DNA of 64,000 nt from positions 32,254-96,253 of the forward strand of contig JAKSMX010000008.1 of the NCBI GenBank assembly GCA_024400305.1, read 5' to 3'. The first letter of the stretch is position 1. Every line of letters begins with the position of its first letter. The notes beneath the pieces are model-generated. The model saw only the letters and a program-made list of their open reading frames with translations, made no database searches and was not told the origin of the DNA. This document shows, piece after piece, positions 8,793-17,851 of the stretch. The stretch is from Bacteroidales bacterium (GTDB lineage: Bacteria; Bacteroidota; Bacteroidia; Bacteroidales; F082). Position numbers and translations under genes: made by a program.

Positions 8793-10190
8793 ATGATTAC
8801 ACCTATGCAGATTGACATGAAAGAGAACCAGCAAACAGAATTCAAACAGACGTGGCACGATGAGTACCTCAAATGGATTTGCGGTTTTGCCAACGCCGAA
8901 GGTGGAAAAATCCTTATCGGTGTGAACGACGATGGCACTATCTGCGGCGTTAACGATGCCAAACGCCTTATGGAGGACATCCCAAATAAGGTAAAGAACG
9001 CACTCGCCATTGTGCCACATGTCAGTCTGCTGGAAAAAGACAGACTGGAGTACATTGAGATATCCATTTCTCCATATCCATTCCCTGTAAGCTATGGTGG
9101 CAGGTATTATATGCGTTCGGGGGCGACAAACCAGCTGCTGAACGGGCAGGCTCTTGATGCCTTTATCCTTAGGAAACAGGGCATCACATGGGACAGTATT
9201 CCCGTAACACAACTGCAATTTTCCGATATTGACGGACTTGCTGTAAGATACTTCGTGCGTCTGGCCACTAAGAAAGGCAGGATTGACAGCGACATTGCCT
9301 CCGAAGAAACCGAACAACTGCTCAAAAAGCTAAATCTGTACAAAAACGGCTTCTGGACAACTGCGGCAGCCCTTCTCTTCACCGAGAATCCCGAACGGTA
9401 TATTGGCGGTTCGTATGTAAAAATCGCCTTTTTCGAAAACGATGCCGACATTCTTTATATGGACGAAGTGCATGGTCCTCTGTTGCAACAAGCCGACGAA
9501 ACCATAGATGTCATCATGAAGAAATATCTGAAAGCCCGTATTTCCTACGATGGCATCCACCGAGTCGAGCGTTATCCTTTCCCCGAAGATGCCCTGCGCG
9601 AAGCGGTGCTCAATGCCATTGTACACAAGGACTATGCCCGCCAAATCCCCATACAGATTCGCGTGTATGTCGACAAAATCATGATTTTCAACGATTGTCA
9701 ACTTTCTGCTTACTGGACGGACAAAACATTGAAACAAAGCCACAAAAGTGAACCATACAACCCAAACATTGCCCATGTGTTTTATCTTTCGGGACATGTG
9801 GAAAGCTGGGGCCGTGGCATCGACAAGATATGTAAGTCATGCTCTATACACGGCATCCCATTGCCGGAATACAATGTGCAAACCGAAGAAATATGTGTTA
9901 CTTTCAGGACATCCGACGAGTACTTGAATGGCGCTAAGGGAACAACCGACTTCCCAAAGGATTCCCAAAGGATTCCCAAAGAAGTTCCCAAAGAAATTTC
10001 CGAATCAGTCCGCAGAACGTATGATGCGATTGCTGAAAATCCCCGACTCACAATCAAGGAACTATCTGAAAAACTTGGAATTTCGGACAGAACAATCAAA
10101 AAACACATTGCGTACTTAAAAGAAGAAGGTCTTATAGAAAGGGTCGGAGGCAAGACGCACGGACACTGGCGAGTAAAGCCTATAAAGTAA
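8793..10190 (+). CDS. AlbA_2-domain putative regulator with C-terminal winged helix
   Basis: A 465-residue protein of the AlbA_2/COG2865 type. Residues about 9-120 are the AlbA_2 domain (ENQQTEFKQTWHDEYLKWI, then NAEGGKILIGVNDDGTI). The middle has the GHKL-ATPase-like block typical of this family (LREAVLNAIVHKDYA). Residues about 400-455 are a winged helix (LTIKELSEKLGISDRTIKKH). A basic linker has the near-repeat IPKEVPKEI. The start codon abuts the brxP stop, and the next gene starts 34 bp after its stop, so it belongs to the operon. Such proteins often sit in defence islands as regulators; it may control BREX expression or sense nucleic acid. The regulatory role is inferred. Confidence 0.75.
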   Translation: MITPMQIDMKENQQTEFKQTWHDEYLKWICGFANAEGGKILIGVNDDGTICGVNDAKRLMEDIPNKVKNALAIVPHVSLLEKDRLEYIEISISPYPFPVSYGGRYYMRSGATNQLLNGQALDAFILRKQGITWDSIPVTQLQFSDIDGLAVRYFVRLATKKGRIDSDIASEETEQLLKKLNLYKNGFWTTAAALLFTENPERYIGGSYVKIAFFENDADILYMDEVHGPLLQQADETIDVIMKKYLKARISYDGIHRVERYPFPEDALREAVLNAIVHKDYARQIPIQIRVYVDKIMIFNDCQLSAYWTDKTLKQSHKSEPYNPNIAHVFYLSGHVESWGRGIDKICKSCSIHGIPLPEYNVQTEEICVTFRTSDEYLNGAKGTTDFPKDSQRIPKEVPKEISESVRRTYDAIAENPRLTIKELSEKLGISDRTIKKHIAYLKEEGLIERVGGKTHGHWRVKPIK

Positions 10191-10224
10191 ACGAAAAACA
10201 AAAGGAATTAGAAATAAAGAAGAT

Positions 10225-13200
10225 ATGGCAACAAAATATTCCGATATAATCACAATTCGTGAAGGTAAACCTGCCTATAACATTACAAATGAAGAAGACG
10301 GCCAGTGGACAAGTTTCATTGCAAACAAACAGTTCAATGACATTCTGAAAACTGTTATTAAATCGGTAAGAAACACTGATATTGACGCACACCGTTCTTT
10401 CTGGATTTCGGGCACATACGGAACTGGCAAAAGCCACGCAGGAGCTGTCATCAAACATTTGCTTTGTGATGAAGTGGAGCAAATCAGAGAATATGTGGAT
10501 AATGAATACAAGGAAAAGGAATATGATTTGCTTCGCCAAGATATATATTCTTTACGTCAAAGCAAACGATTGTTCCCGGTAATGCTTTATGGACAAAGCA
10601 ATATATCACACAAGGAAGATCTGTCGCTCCAATTGCAGCGGGCCATAAGTGAAGCGCTGCAAAAGGCTTGCATTTCAATTACCGTAAAAACCGATTTCGA
10701 TAATCTTGTTGAACACATTGAAAAGCAACCTGATTTGTGGAATCTGCTAATTGAAAAAAGCCCTCAATTAGCATCTGTTGCTCCGACAATCGAAAAACTG
10801 AAAAACAAACTGCAAAACAAAGACAATTCAACTTTTGCAAAAGTGGTTGAGGCGCAACGTAGCACAGGAATCGATATTCGTCTTGCAAACACTAAACTTG
10901 CAGAATGGTTTTTTGAAGTGCAAAACGAATTGGCAAGCCAAAAAGACAAGTATGGTTACGACGGGCTGCTCGTTATTTGGGATGAATTTACAGATATTGC
11001 GGCTTCAGATATAGGACCAAGCCTATTAGTTGCCTTGCAGGAAATAGATGAAAAAGTGATGAACAAAGAGAACAATTCATACTTTTTCTATATTTCACAT
11101 CCTTCGGCATTGAATGGATTGGACAATCAGGAACGAGAAAAGACAAAGGGACGTTATCATTTTATGGAATATAAAATGGAAACGGTTTCGGCATTCAAGA
11201 TTATGAGTCGCAAATTCCGTTTGGCAGATAATGCAACGGCAGAAGAACAAGAGACAATCGCAAATAGGTTTTTTGCCAAACCCGGTTGCAATTCTTTGAT
11301 TTCTTTGTTTGCCCCAGATTCAGCAAAACAGGAAGAAACCCAAAAGGATTTGTTTAATCTTTTCCCTTTACATCCGAGTACGGCAAATCTTGCCACCTAC
11401 TATGCCCGTGAAGTAGGTTCATCCAGCCGAAGCGTTTTTGAATTCATCGGAAACAATGATGCAGTAAAAGTGTTTTTGAACGATGAAAATCATTTTCTCA
11501 ATGGCGATGTAATTACGGCAGACTACCTTTGGGACTTTGTCCAGGAAGTGTTTAATGCCGATGTCTTGAAATATGGTGTGGTGACCGAACGCTATAATGC
11601 ACGACATTTGGAAGTTGAAGCCAAAGGATATGAGTATTCGGCCGTCTTTAAAGGCATTTTGTTGCTCAATGCTTTGAACAACATTGCGGCAAGTGATACA
11701 GTTACTCCCACTGGCGGAAACATATTGAATTTGTTTACTGGAACTTTTATCGAGCCAATTCTTGATGAAATTCTTGTATACTTTGATGAACACAGTATCA
11801 TCCAGCGTTTGCCAGGAGATGACAACGGATTGTATTCCATTCAGTTTTCTGCGTTACCGACAAAAGAAATCCAAGATGAAAAAGATAATCTGAAAAACAG
11901 CGAATTTAAATATACAGAAAAACTGTTGAATTTCAATGATGTTCAAGTCCGCAAAATCATAGATGGTTGGTTGTCAAATGTTATTCGCCAATATCAATAC
12001 AATATTTTCTCACAAAACACCAACGAGTCATTGCTTCTGAACCAGATTGAAAACAGTCACAAACAAGCAAAACCATACGAGCTGTTTTTAGCAATGCTTT
12101 TCGGGAAAAATCTTAACGAAGTGAATGCTCTTAGAGAAATTGCAAATAACAATTCTTCTGACGAGCGATTTGCGAACGTAGTGTTTGTGGTGTTTGAAGA
12201 ACCTTTTAGTGATAAAAACTACGAAAGATTCATCGAGTTTATGGCAAATTCCAAATGTGCAGGGAAATACAATCAGACGGAGCAGCAGAAAACGCATCGG
12301 GAAAATGCTTTTTCTCTTGTGAAGGATTGGCTATTTTCCGTCAGACGCAACAATTTCACATATTATTTGAGGGGAGAAAAAGGATTCGGTTCCACACAGA
12401 AAATCACCAGTACAATAAATGAGGATATAACAACAAAGATATTTTCCAAGGGTCCGGAAACGATTACGTTTTTGCGCAGAGTTCCCAATACGTTCTGGAA
12501 GAAACAGTCAAGCAAGACTATGGCTGACAACTTCTTGTCTTTTTCAACAAAGCAGGAAATTCTTGACAAATGTACTGGTCCCATGCAGCCGATACGTTTC
12601 GTTTTGCAAGACATGGTAAACGAAAATCTGGAATGGGTTGATGGTGCAGATACGAATCACCCATTATATGTCATTTCAAATTTTATTGACAACAAGTTCA
12701 AGCATACTTCCAAAAGCGAGCAATTTAATATGGGCGAAAGGTTGAAGGAACTTTCGTATCCGCCATACGGTTTGTATCAATCCTACGCTTCCATGGGTAT
12801 GGTCGCATTTGCCATGCGGAAATGGATAAAGCAAATTTTTGATTTGAATGGCAAACCACGTGATGTCAAAAATATGGTGGATGATGTTGTTGAGCTGTTT
12901 AATGCTTGGGAAAAAGACAAAGAAAGTAACAAACTGGATTTCCGTTTTGAGACTAAAGAAAGCCGTAACGTTTGTGATACCATAGTCAAAACATTCAAAC
13001 TCAATAATCTAAAAGGCTATTCAGACATTAGTAGTTTGACAGATGCCCGCAACGCCTTTAAGTATGGTTACTTGGCTGAAAAGGGATTCCCACTGTGGTC
13101 GCTGAAATACGCTGATGAAAACATCAAAGATGGAATAAAAACACTTTTAGACAACCTGCTGCGTATCATAGCCACCGACAACACCCGTGACCCGAAGTTG

Positions 13201-13779
13201 TTAGACGACACATTGAATGGTTTCCACAACTATAAATTTGAATTGTCGAATTATCTGAATGAGGCGGACTCTTTCAAAAAAGGATTTGAAAACTATTTGT
13301 TGCAATTGCCTAATATCAAATTCCAAGTCAGTGAGTTTGACGAAGCGTTTGACTATTTGGAACATCATCTGCAAAACTCGAAAGGACTATGGAGTGAAGA
13401 GGAAGTGTCAAAAGAAATCAGCAATTGGAGGGCGTACAAATCACGCGAAGAAACAGTCAAAATCACTCTGGAGTTAATTGCCAAAATTGACGACATTGAA
13501 GAATGTAGCAAATATTTAGTTCATGGTGACGAAAGGATTGTTGAAGCGGCAAAGAAACGCATTGAATATTTGAAACTGCTTGCACCTCAGCCGCAGCCCA
13601 AATCTCAACCTCAGCCGCCTACTCCAACGAATCAATTTCACCAAAAGCGGTCAAATGCCATCAGCAAGGTTCAACGCATTTCTGATGTCAGCAAGGCTCG
13701 TGAACTTTTGAAGAAGATTTGCGAAGATGACAGTGTGGCAGAAAGAATTATTGACATAATAAACAACTACGATGCGTAA
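10225..13779 (+). CDS. brxC: BREX P-loop ATPase BrxC/PglY
   Basis: An 1184-residue large P-loop protein of the BrxC/PglY family (DUF6079-like), the ATPase core present in nearly all BREX types. The Walker A motif is GTYGTGKS at residues 63-70, in SFWISGTYGTGKSHAGAV. A Walker B-like strand, GLLVIWDEFTD, lies at about 247-257. A long helical middle and a Pro/Gln-rich linker (PQPQPKSQPQPP) precede a small C-terminal helical domain. It overlaps pglZ by 8 bp, implying translational coupling. Length is typical of the type 2/4 members. Codon usage is AT-rich. Confidence 0.87.
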   Translation: MATKYSDIITIREGKPAYNITNEEDGQWTSFIANKQFNDILKTVIKSVRNTDIDAHRSFWISGTYGTGKSHAGAVIKHLLCDEVEQIREYVDNEYKEKEYDLLRQDIYSLRQSKRLFPVMLYGQSNISHKEDLSLQLQRAISEALQKACISITVKTDFDNLVEHIEKQPDLWNLLIEKSPQLASVAPTIEKLKNKLQNKDNSTFAKVVEAQRSTGIDIRLANTKLAEWFFEVQNELASQKDKYGYDGLLVIWDEFTDIAASDIGPSLLVALQEIDEKVMNKENNSYFFYISHPSALNGLDNQEREKTKGRYHFMEYKMETVSAFKIMSRKFRLADNATAEEQETIANRFFAKPGCNSLISLFAPDSAKQEETQKDLFNLFPLHPSTANLATYYAREVGSSSRSVFEFIGNNDAVKVFLNDENHFLNGDVITADYLWDFVQEVFNADVLKYGVVTERYNARHLEVEAKGYEYSAVFKGILLLNALNNIAASDTVTPTGGNILNLFTGTFIEPILDEILVYFDEHSIIQRLPGDDNGLYSIQFSALPTKEIQDEKDNLKNSEFKYTEKLLNFNDVQVRKIIDGWLSNVIRQYQYNIFSQNTNESLLLNQIENSHKQAKPYELFLAMLFGKNLNEVNALREIANNNSSDERFANVVFVVFEEPFSDKNYERFIEFMANSKCAGKYNQTEQQKTHRENAFSLVKDWLFSVRRNNFTYYLRGEKGFGSTQKITSTINEDITTKIFSKGPETITFLRRVPNTFWKKQSSKTMADNFLSFSTKQEILDKCTGPMQPIRFVLQDMVNENLEWVDGADTNHPLYVISNFIDNKFKHTSKSEQFNMGERLKELSYPPYGLYQSYASMGMVAFAMRKWIKQIFDLNGKPRDVKNMVDDVVELFNAWEKDKESNKLDFRFETKESRNVCDTIVKTFKLNNLKGYSDISSLTDARNAFKYGYLAEKGFPLWSLKYADENIKDGIKTLLDNLLRIIATDNTRDPKLLDDTLNGFHNYKFELSNYLNEADSFKKGFENYLLQLPNIKFQVSEFDEAFDYLEHHLQNSKGLWSEEEVSKEISNWRAYKSREETVKITLELIAKIDDIEECSKYLVHGDERIVEAAKKRIEYLKLLAPQPQPKSQPQPPTPTNQFHQKRSNAISKVQRISDVSKARELLKKICEDDSVAERIIDIINNYDA

Positions 13780-16171
13780 CGATTTTTCTAATTTTGAGGA
13801 CTTAATAAACCACGTCAGATTAGACAAAGAATTGTCCGGAGTTGCATCAGGGACCGCCAACCGTTTTCCTGTGCGTTTCGTGCTGTTTGATAATTTTCAG
13901 GATTCATATCGCTTCGTTTCTTATGTTCAGGAGCAGGGCTGCCATTTCAAAAATGTAAATGATTGGATGGATAGTGATTATCCTGATACGATTCTAACCT
14001 ATAGTGAATTGTCAAACAGCATTTTGGATTATGCAGTTTCATACAACGACGACTGCATAATCACTCCGTTTTCTGAATTGGCAAGATTTTATAATAATGA
14101 AAGGTCAGCGAAAGAGTTTGATGCGCTTGTTAAAACAATCAAAGGAATTGAAAACAACAGCCAGGCGGTCGCGAAAAACCGTCGTATTTACATTCCCATT
14201 GTCGGTCTTGAAGGAAAGATGTCTTTGTTTGAAAATGACTCCCAATGTACCGTGTGGTATTTGAAAAATGCTGACAAGAGCTTTACATACGACCTTATAT
14301 TAACAAATGGCACAACATACGGTATTTGTGATTTGTCGATGTTCAACGTTGCGCATTCCGTAAATGAATGGCTCAATGTGTGGAAGGCTCAACCTGCTGT
14401 AAAACCATTGATAATTTGTACTTCTCCAGCTATATTTGCCAATGCTCAATATGCAAAGCCAGACAATGCGTTTTATTTCATCACGTGTCCATCCGCTTAT
14501 GAATTTTTGACAAAAGGATTAAAACTGGATTTTGGAAAAATTGAATACAAACCTACAGATGAGCAACATTGGCAAAGATTAGCTCAAGAAATTACCGATA
14601 TTAAATCTTTTTCATTTGAGAAGTTTTTCAATTCATATTTCCATATCGACAATCTTTCCGATTACAATGTTTTCCTCAAAACGTGGTTTGAATGCAATGA
14701 TGATTTTGAAAAATGGCTGCTTACGACCTATTACAATGAAAAGTTCTGCCAGGAAGGTTATATTTGCCGAGTAATTAACAAAATACAATGTTATACCAAT
14801 AACGAATTCTTCTCAGCAATTGCATTAGAGATCTTCTCTCTTGACAAATCTGATAATTATATAGAAGAAAGGTTGACTTGCTTGCAATCTGCCAAAGAAC
14901 ACAATGTTTTGTTGAGCCAAGAGACAGAAGTTATGCTTAAAGACGAACTAAACAAGTTGGCTGAAGTGAATGGATATCCAACTGCAATTCGTTATTTTTC
15001 TCCTTTAACCAAGACAGAAAAACTTTTGGCAACAGAATGGTTCGCTCAAGGGAACATCTCAAAGAATAGTCTTCAATCATTCTTTCCAGATCTGTATAAT
15101 TATCTTGAACCAAATTCGGGTGCTTCTCTATCTTGGATTAATAGTTATTTCAATGCTTACAAGCAGGCAAAACTTGCCGACAGATATACTTCGGAAATAG
15201 CTGGTTATATCAAAGAAAAGAATGGTTCTGTATCAGCTTGTAATGAATGGTATCAGCAATTGAAAACGACCAAGACAATTTTAAGCGGACGCTCGGATAT
15301 AGATGTTTATTATTGGATTGACGGTCTTGGCGTTGATTGGATTCCGTATATTCAAAAGTGTCTTGAGAAGAAGCAAAAAGACGGCATCTTTCTTAATGAA
15401 ATTCATATAGCACGAGCTGCATATCCATCAACAACAGAAGTCAACAAAAAAGCTTTATTCGAGCTTTCAAACGGAACATTAAAGAAGTGTGGTGACCTGG
15501 ATGCTCATGCCCACAAAAGCAACAAGTTCCCAAATTATATTCTTGAAGAGCTTGAGATAGTAAATAAGGCCATTGAAACAATAGTTTCAGAATATAATGG
15601 AAAGAAAATTGCCATTGTGTCAGACCATGGTCTTACGTCGCTTTCTCAACATTGTGATGGTTTGAATTTAGCCAGAGTAGAATCTGATCATCATGGTCGT
15701 TTGGCGTTTCGTAAAGATGGAAAGTGCGTTTCTTGCGAAGATTACATTGTATGTGATGATGAGAAAACCATGTGCGCCCTAAATCATCAATCACTATGTG
15801 GGAAAGTACCCAACGGACAAAGTGCTCATGGCGGTTGTACGCCAGAGGAAATACTTGTCCCAATATTTGTTATTTCCTCCAAGAAAGATGCGGTTCAGTG
15901 GACGGCGACACTTTTAACAAAAACGCTGTCTGAATCTGCTCCAATCGTCAAGTATCAAATCAAAGGCATTAGTTCTATTGATATTCCTTATGTCAATTAT
16001 AATGAAAAGCAATATATGCTATCTTCAAAAGGTGATAATGTTTATCAAAGCGAGAAACTATCATTAAGTCAGTCTGTAAAAACAATTGAACTTGTTATTT
16101 CAGGAACAAAGCAAACCGATACCATTGACATAAAACTTGGTGCCGAAGAAGACGATTTGTTTAACTTTTAA
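13772..16171 (+). CDS. pglZ: BREX alkaline phosphatase-superfamily protein PglZ
   Basis: A 799-residue PglZ-family protein, the signature component of BREX. The C-terminal half carries the alkaline-phosphatase-type PglZ domain: DVYYWIDGLGVDWIPYI near residue 512 (metal/nucleophile loop), KIAIVSDHGLTSLS near 610 (metal-binding Asp/His), and SAHGGCTPEEILVPIFVIS near 685 (conserved HGG). The N-terminal about 450 residues are the less conserved helical region. It starts within the end of brxC (ATG inside the last 8 bp), and brxL follows after 11 bp. PglZ is essential for BREX defence in characterised systems; its substrate is still unclear. Confidence 0.88.
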   Translation: MRNDFSNFEDLINHVRLDKELSGVASGTANRFPVRFVLFDNFQDSYRFVSYVQEQGCHFKNVNDWMDSDYPDTILTYSELSNSILDYAVSYNDDCIITPFSELARFYNNERSAKEFDALVKTIKGIENNSQAVAKNRRIYIPIVGLEGKMSLFENDSQCTVWYLKNADKSFTYDLILTNGTTYGICDLSMFNVAHSVNEWLNVWKAQPAVKPLIICTSPAIFANAQYAKPDNAFYFITCPSAYEFLTKGLKLDFGKIEYKPTDEQHWQRLAQEITDIKSFSFEKFFNSYFHIDNLSDYNVFLKTWFECNDDFEKWLLTTYYNEKFCQEGYICRVINKIQCYTNNEFFSAIALEIFSLDKSDNYIEERLTCLQSAKEHNVLLSQETEVMLKDELNKLAEVNGYPTAIRYFSPLTKTEKLLATEWFAQGNISKNSLQSFFPDLYNYLEPNSGASLSWINSYFNAYKQAKLADRYTSEIAGYIKEKNGSVSACNEWYQQLKTTKTILSGRSDIDVYYWIDGLGVDWIPYIQKCLEKKQKDGIFLNEIHIARAAYPSTTEVNKKALFELSNGTLKKCGDLDAHAHKSNKFPNYILEELEIVNKAIETIVSEYNGKKIAIVSDHGLTSLSQHCDGLNLARVESDHHGRLAFRKDGKCVSCEDYIVCDDEKTMCALNHQSLCGKVPNGQSAHGGCTPEEILVPIFVISSKKDAVQWTATLLTKTLSESAPIVKYQIKGISSIDIPYVNYNEKQYMLSSKGDNVYQSEKLSLSQSVKTIELVISGTKQTDTIDIKLGAEEDDLFNF

Positions 16172-16182
16172 TCAATGAAACA

Positions 16183-17619
16183 ATGGATAATTCATTAAGC
16201 GAAAAAATAAGAACTCAATTTGCTTCAATGGCAATATACAAAGACTCTGCTTCAACGAATAGCTTATTTGCGGGAAGAAACCTGCCGTCGTTTGTCAAAG
16301 ATTTTGTACTAAAGAAGTATATCAATGAATTAGGGCAAGTTGATAAAAATGGCCTTACTAACTTTCTTGATACAGTTATTCCTCAAAAAGCGGAGGAGGT
16401 AAAGGACCGTTTAGGTAATGGAGAGGAAATCACATTGCTCACTCGTTTTATTATCTATATTGATTTGGTTAAGGGAGTCCGGCGTTTTGGCATTCCGGAT
16501 TTAGGTATAAAAATAAATGAAGGGCAAATTCCTGAATATGTTTATTCAAAACATAAAGGCTCATTGGTCGATGGTGAGAAATGGGGAATAATAAAACTTT
16601 GCGTCTTACCTGATGCTGATGGAAAGAAGCAACATGTTGAAATGATCGATTATAAACCATTTAAACCATATAAATCCGTTGATGTCGATTTCTTTCGTGA
16701 AGTCCGCAAAAACTTCTCCACATCTGAATGGATTGACTTTCTGCTTTCGGCAATGGAGTACGATCCTGATGGTTTTGAAAGTATTGCATGTAAATTGGAG
16801 TTCCTGACACGTTTGCTTATTTTTGTTGAGCCAAGGCTGAATTGTATTGAACTTGCGCCAAAAGGTACAGGAAAATCATATGTTTTTGGCAATCTTTCTA
16901 AATATGGCTGGTTGGTAAGTGGTGGTAAAGTTACCCGTGCTAAGTTGTTCTACGATAAGCAGAAACAACAAAACGGTATTATAAAAAATCATGATTTTAC
17001 AGCATTTGATGAAATACAAACCATTGTTTTTCAAGAACCATCTGAGATACAAGCGGCCTTAAAATCATATCTTGAAAGTGGCAAAACCACTATTGATAAT
17101 AACGAGTTTTCATCGGAATGCGGTTTGATTTTGATGGGAAATATCCCGTTAACAAAAGACAGGCATCCTGTGTCGGTGAGATATTTTGATTCATTACCAG
17201 CAAACTTCCGAGAATCGGCATTATTAGACCGTTTCCATTGTTTTATTGAAGGTTGGTATTTGCCGAGGATTAACAAAAGTATGATTTTTAAAGGTTGGAC
17301 TGTCAATGTAGAGTATTTTTCCGAGATACTTCATTCGATGCGTACACAAAACCAATATGGGCTTTTGTTTGATGAATTAGTGTCTTTCCAAAAAGACTCA
17401 GATATGCGTGATTTCACTGCCGTAAAACGTATCACAACTGCGTATATGAAATTAATTTTTCCACATTGGATAACAATAGAAGATGTAAATCTGGAAGAAT
17501 TTGACTTGTATTGTTTACAGCCTGCTATTCATCGTAGGGGTATAGTTAAAGAGCAGTGCCATAATATTGATGCAGAGTTTAAAACTCAAATGCCGATAAT
17601 AGAAGTAAAAGAGTTTTAA
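16183..17619 (+). CDS. brxL: BrxL-like AAA+ protein lacking the Lon protease domain
   Basis: A 478-residue protein matching the N-terminal and AAA+ parts of BrxL (COG4930). Features in order: an N-terminal helical region, a DUF-type middle with KHKGSLVDGEKWGIIKLC, Walker A APKGTGKSYVFG at about 225-236, Walker B-like FTAFDEIQTI at about 272-281, and LLDRFHCFIEGWYLPR at about 347-362. BrxL proteins of type 1 systems are about 670-690 residues with a C-terminal Lon-type domain. This one stops at VKEF, just where that domain would begin. Either it is a naturally short BREX-4 form or it is truncated. The same frame continues after the stop into 38 unrelated-looking codons. Confidence 0.8.
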   Translation: MDNSLSEKIRTQFASMAIYKDSASTNSLFAGRNLPSFVKDFVLKKYINELGQVDKNGLTNFLDTVIPQKAEEVKDRLGNGEEITLLTRFIIYIDLVKGVRRFGIPDLGIKINEGQIPEYVYSKHKGSLVDGEKWGIIKLCVLPDADGKKQHVEMIDYKPFKPYKSVDVDFFREVRKNFSTSEWIDFLLSAMEYDPDGFESIACKLEFLTRLLIFVEPRLNCIELAPKGTGKSYVFGNLSKYGWLVSGGKVTRAKLFYDKQKQQNGIIKNHDFTAFDEIQTIVFQEPSEIQAALKSYLESGKTTIDNNEFSSECGLILMGNIPLTKDRHPVSVRYFDSLPANFRESALLDRFHCFIEGWYLPRINKSMIFKGWTVNVEYFSEILHSMRTQNQYGLLFDELVSFQKDSDMRDFTAVKRITTAYMKLIFPHWITIEDVNLEEFDLYCLQPAIHRRGIVKEQCHNIDAEFKTQMPIIEVKEF

Positions 17620-17745
17620 ACAAAACAGCTCATCGACGACCCCAACCACTTCTTCCGCGAAACGGCATTCTTGGAAGTCTTTCTGGCCTTCGATGCCTCG
17701 GTTGGTGAGAACACTGACGAAGATGAACCCGAACCATTAGATTGA
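17620..17745 (+). other. coding-like tail in frame after brxL stop
   Basis: Directly after the brxL TAA the same frame stays open for 41 codons and ends at TGA (17743-17745). It includes LIDDPNHFFRETAFLEVFLA and an acidic end, ENTDEDEPEPLD. Base composition shifts to the GC-rich usage of the host genes. It may be the 3' end of a chromosomal gene cut when the island arrived, or of another defence gene. I do not recognise the family. Confidence 0.4.
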
Positions 17746-17781
17746 ACCTCTTCATCAAAACAAAAAGCTGAAATCACAAAC

Positions 17782-17816
17782 AAGCCCCGAAGGTTTCTCT
17801 TTGACCTTCGGGGCTT
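17782..17816. terminator. strong bidirectional hairpin between BREX operon and C25 protease gene
   Basis: AAGCCCCGAAGGT and ACCTTCGGGGCTT form a perfect 13-bp stem around a 9-base loop. It lies between converging transcription units (brx operon rightward, protease gene leftward) and suits both. Confidence 0.85.
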
Positions 17817-17851
17817 AATCCGTTGATTTACACAATATAAACGTCAGATAA

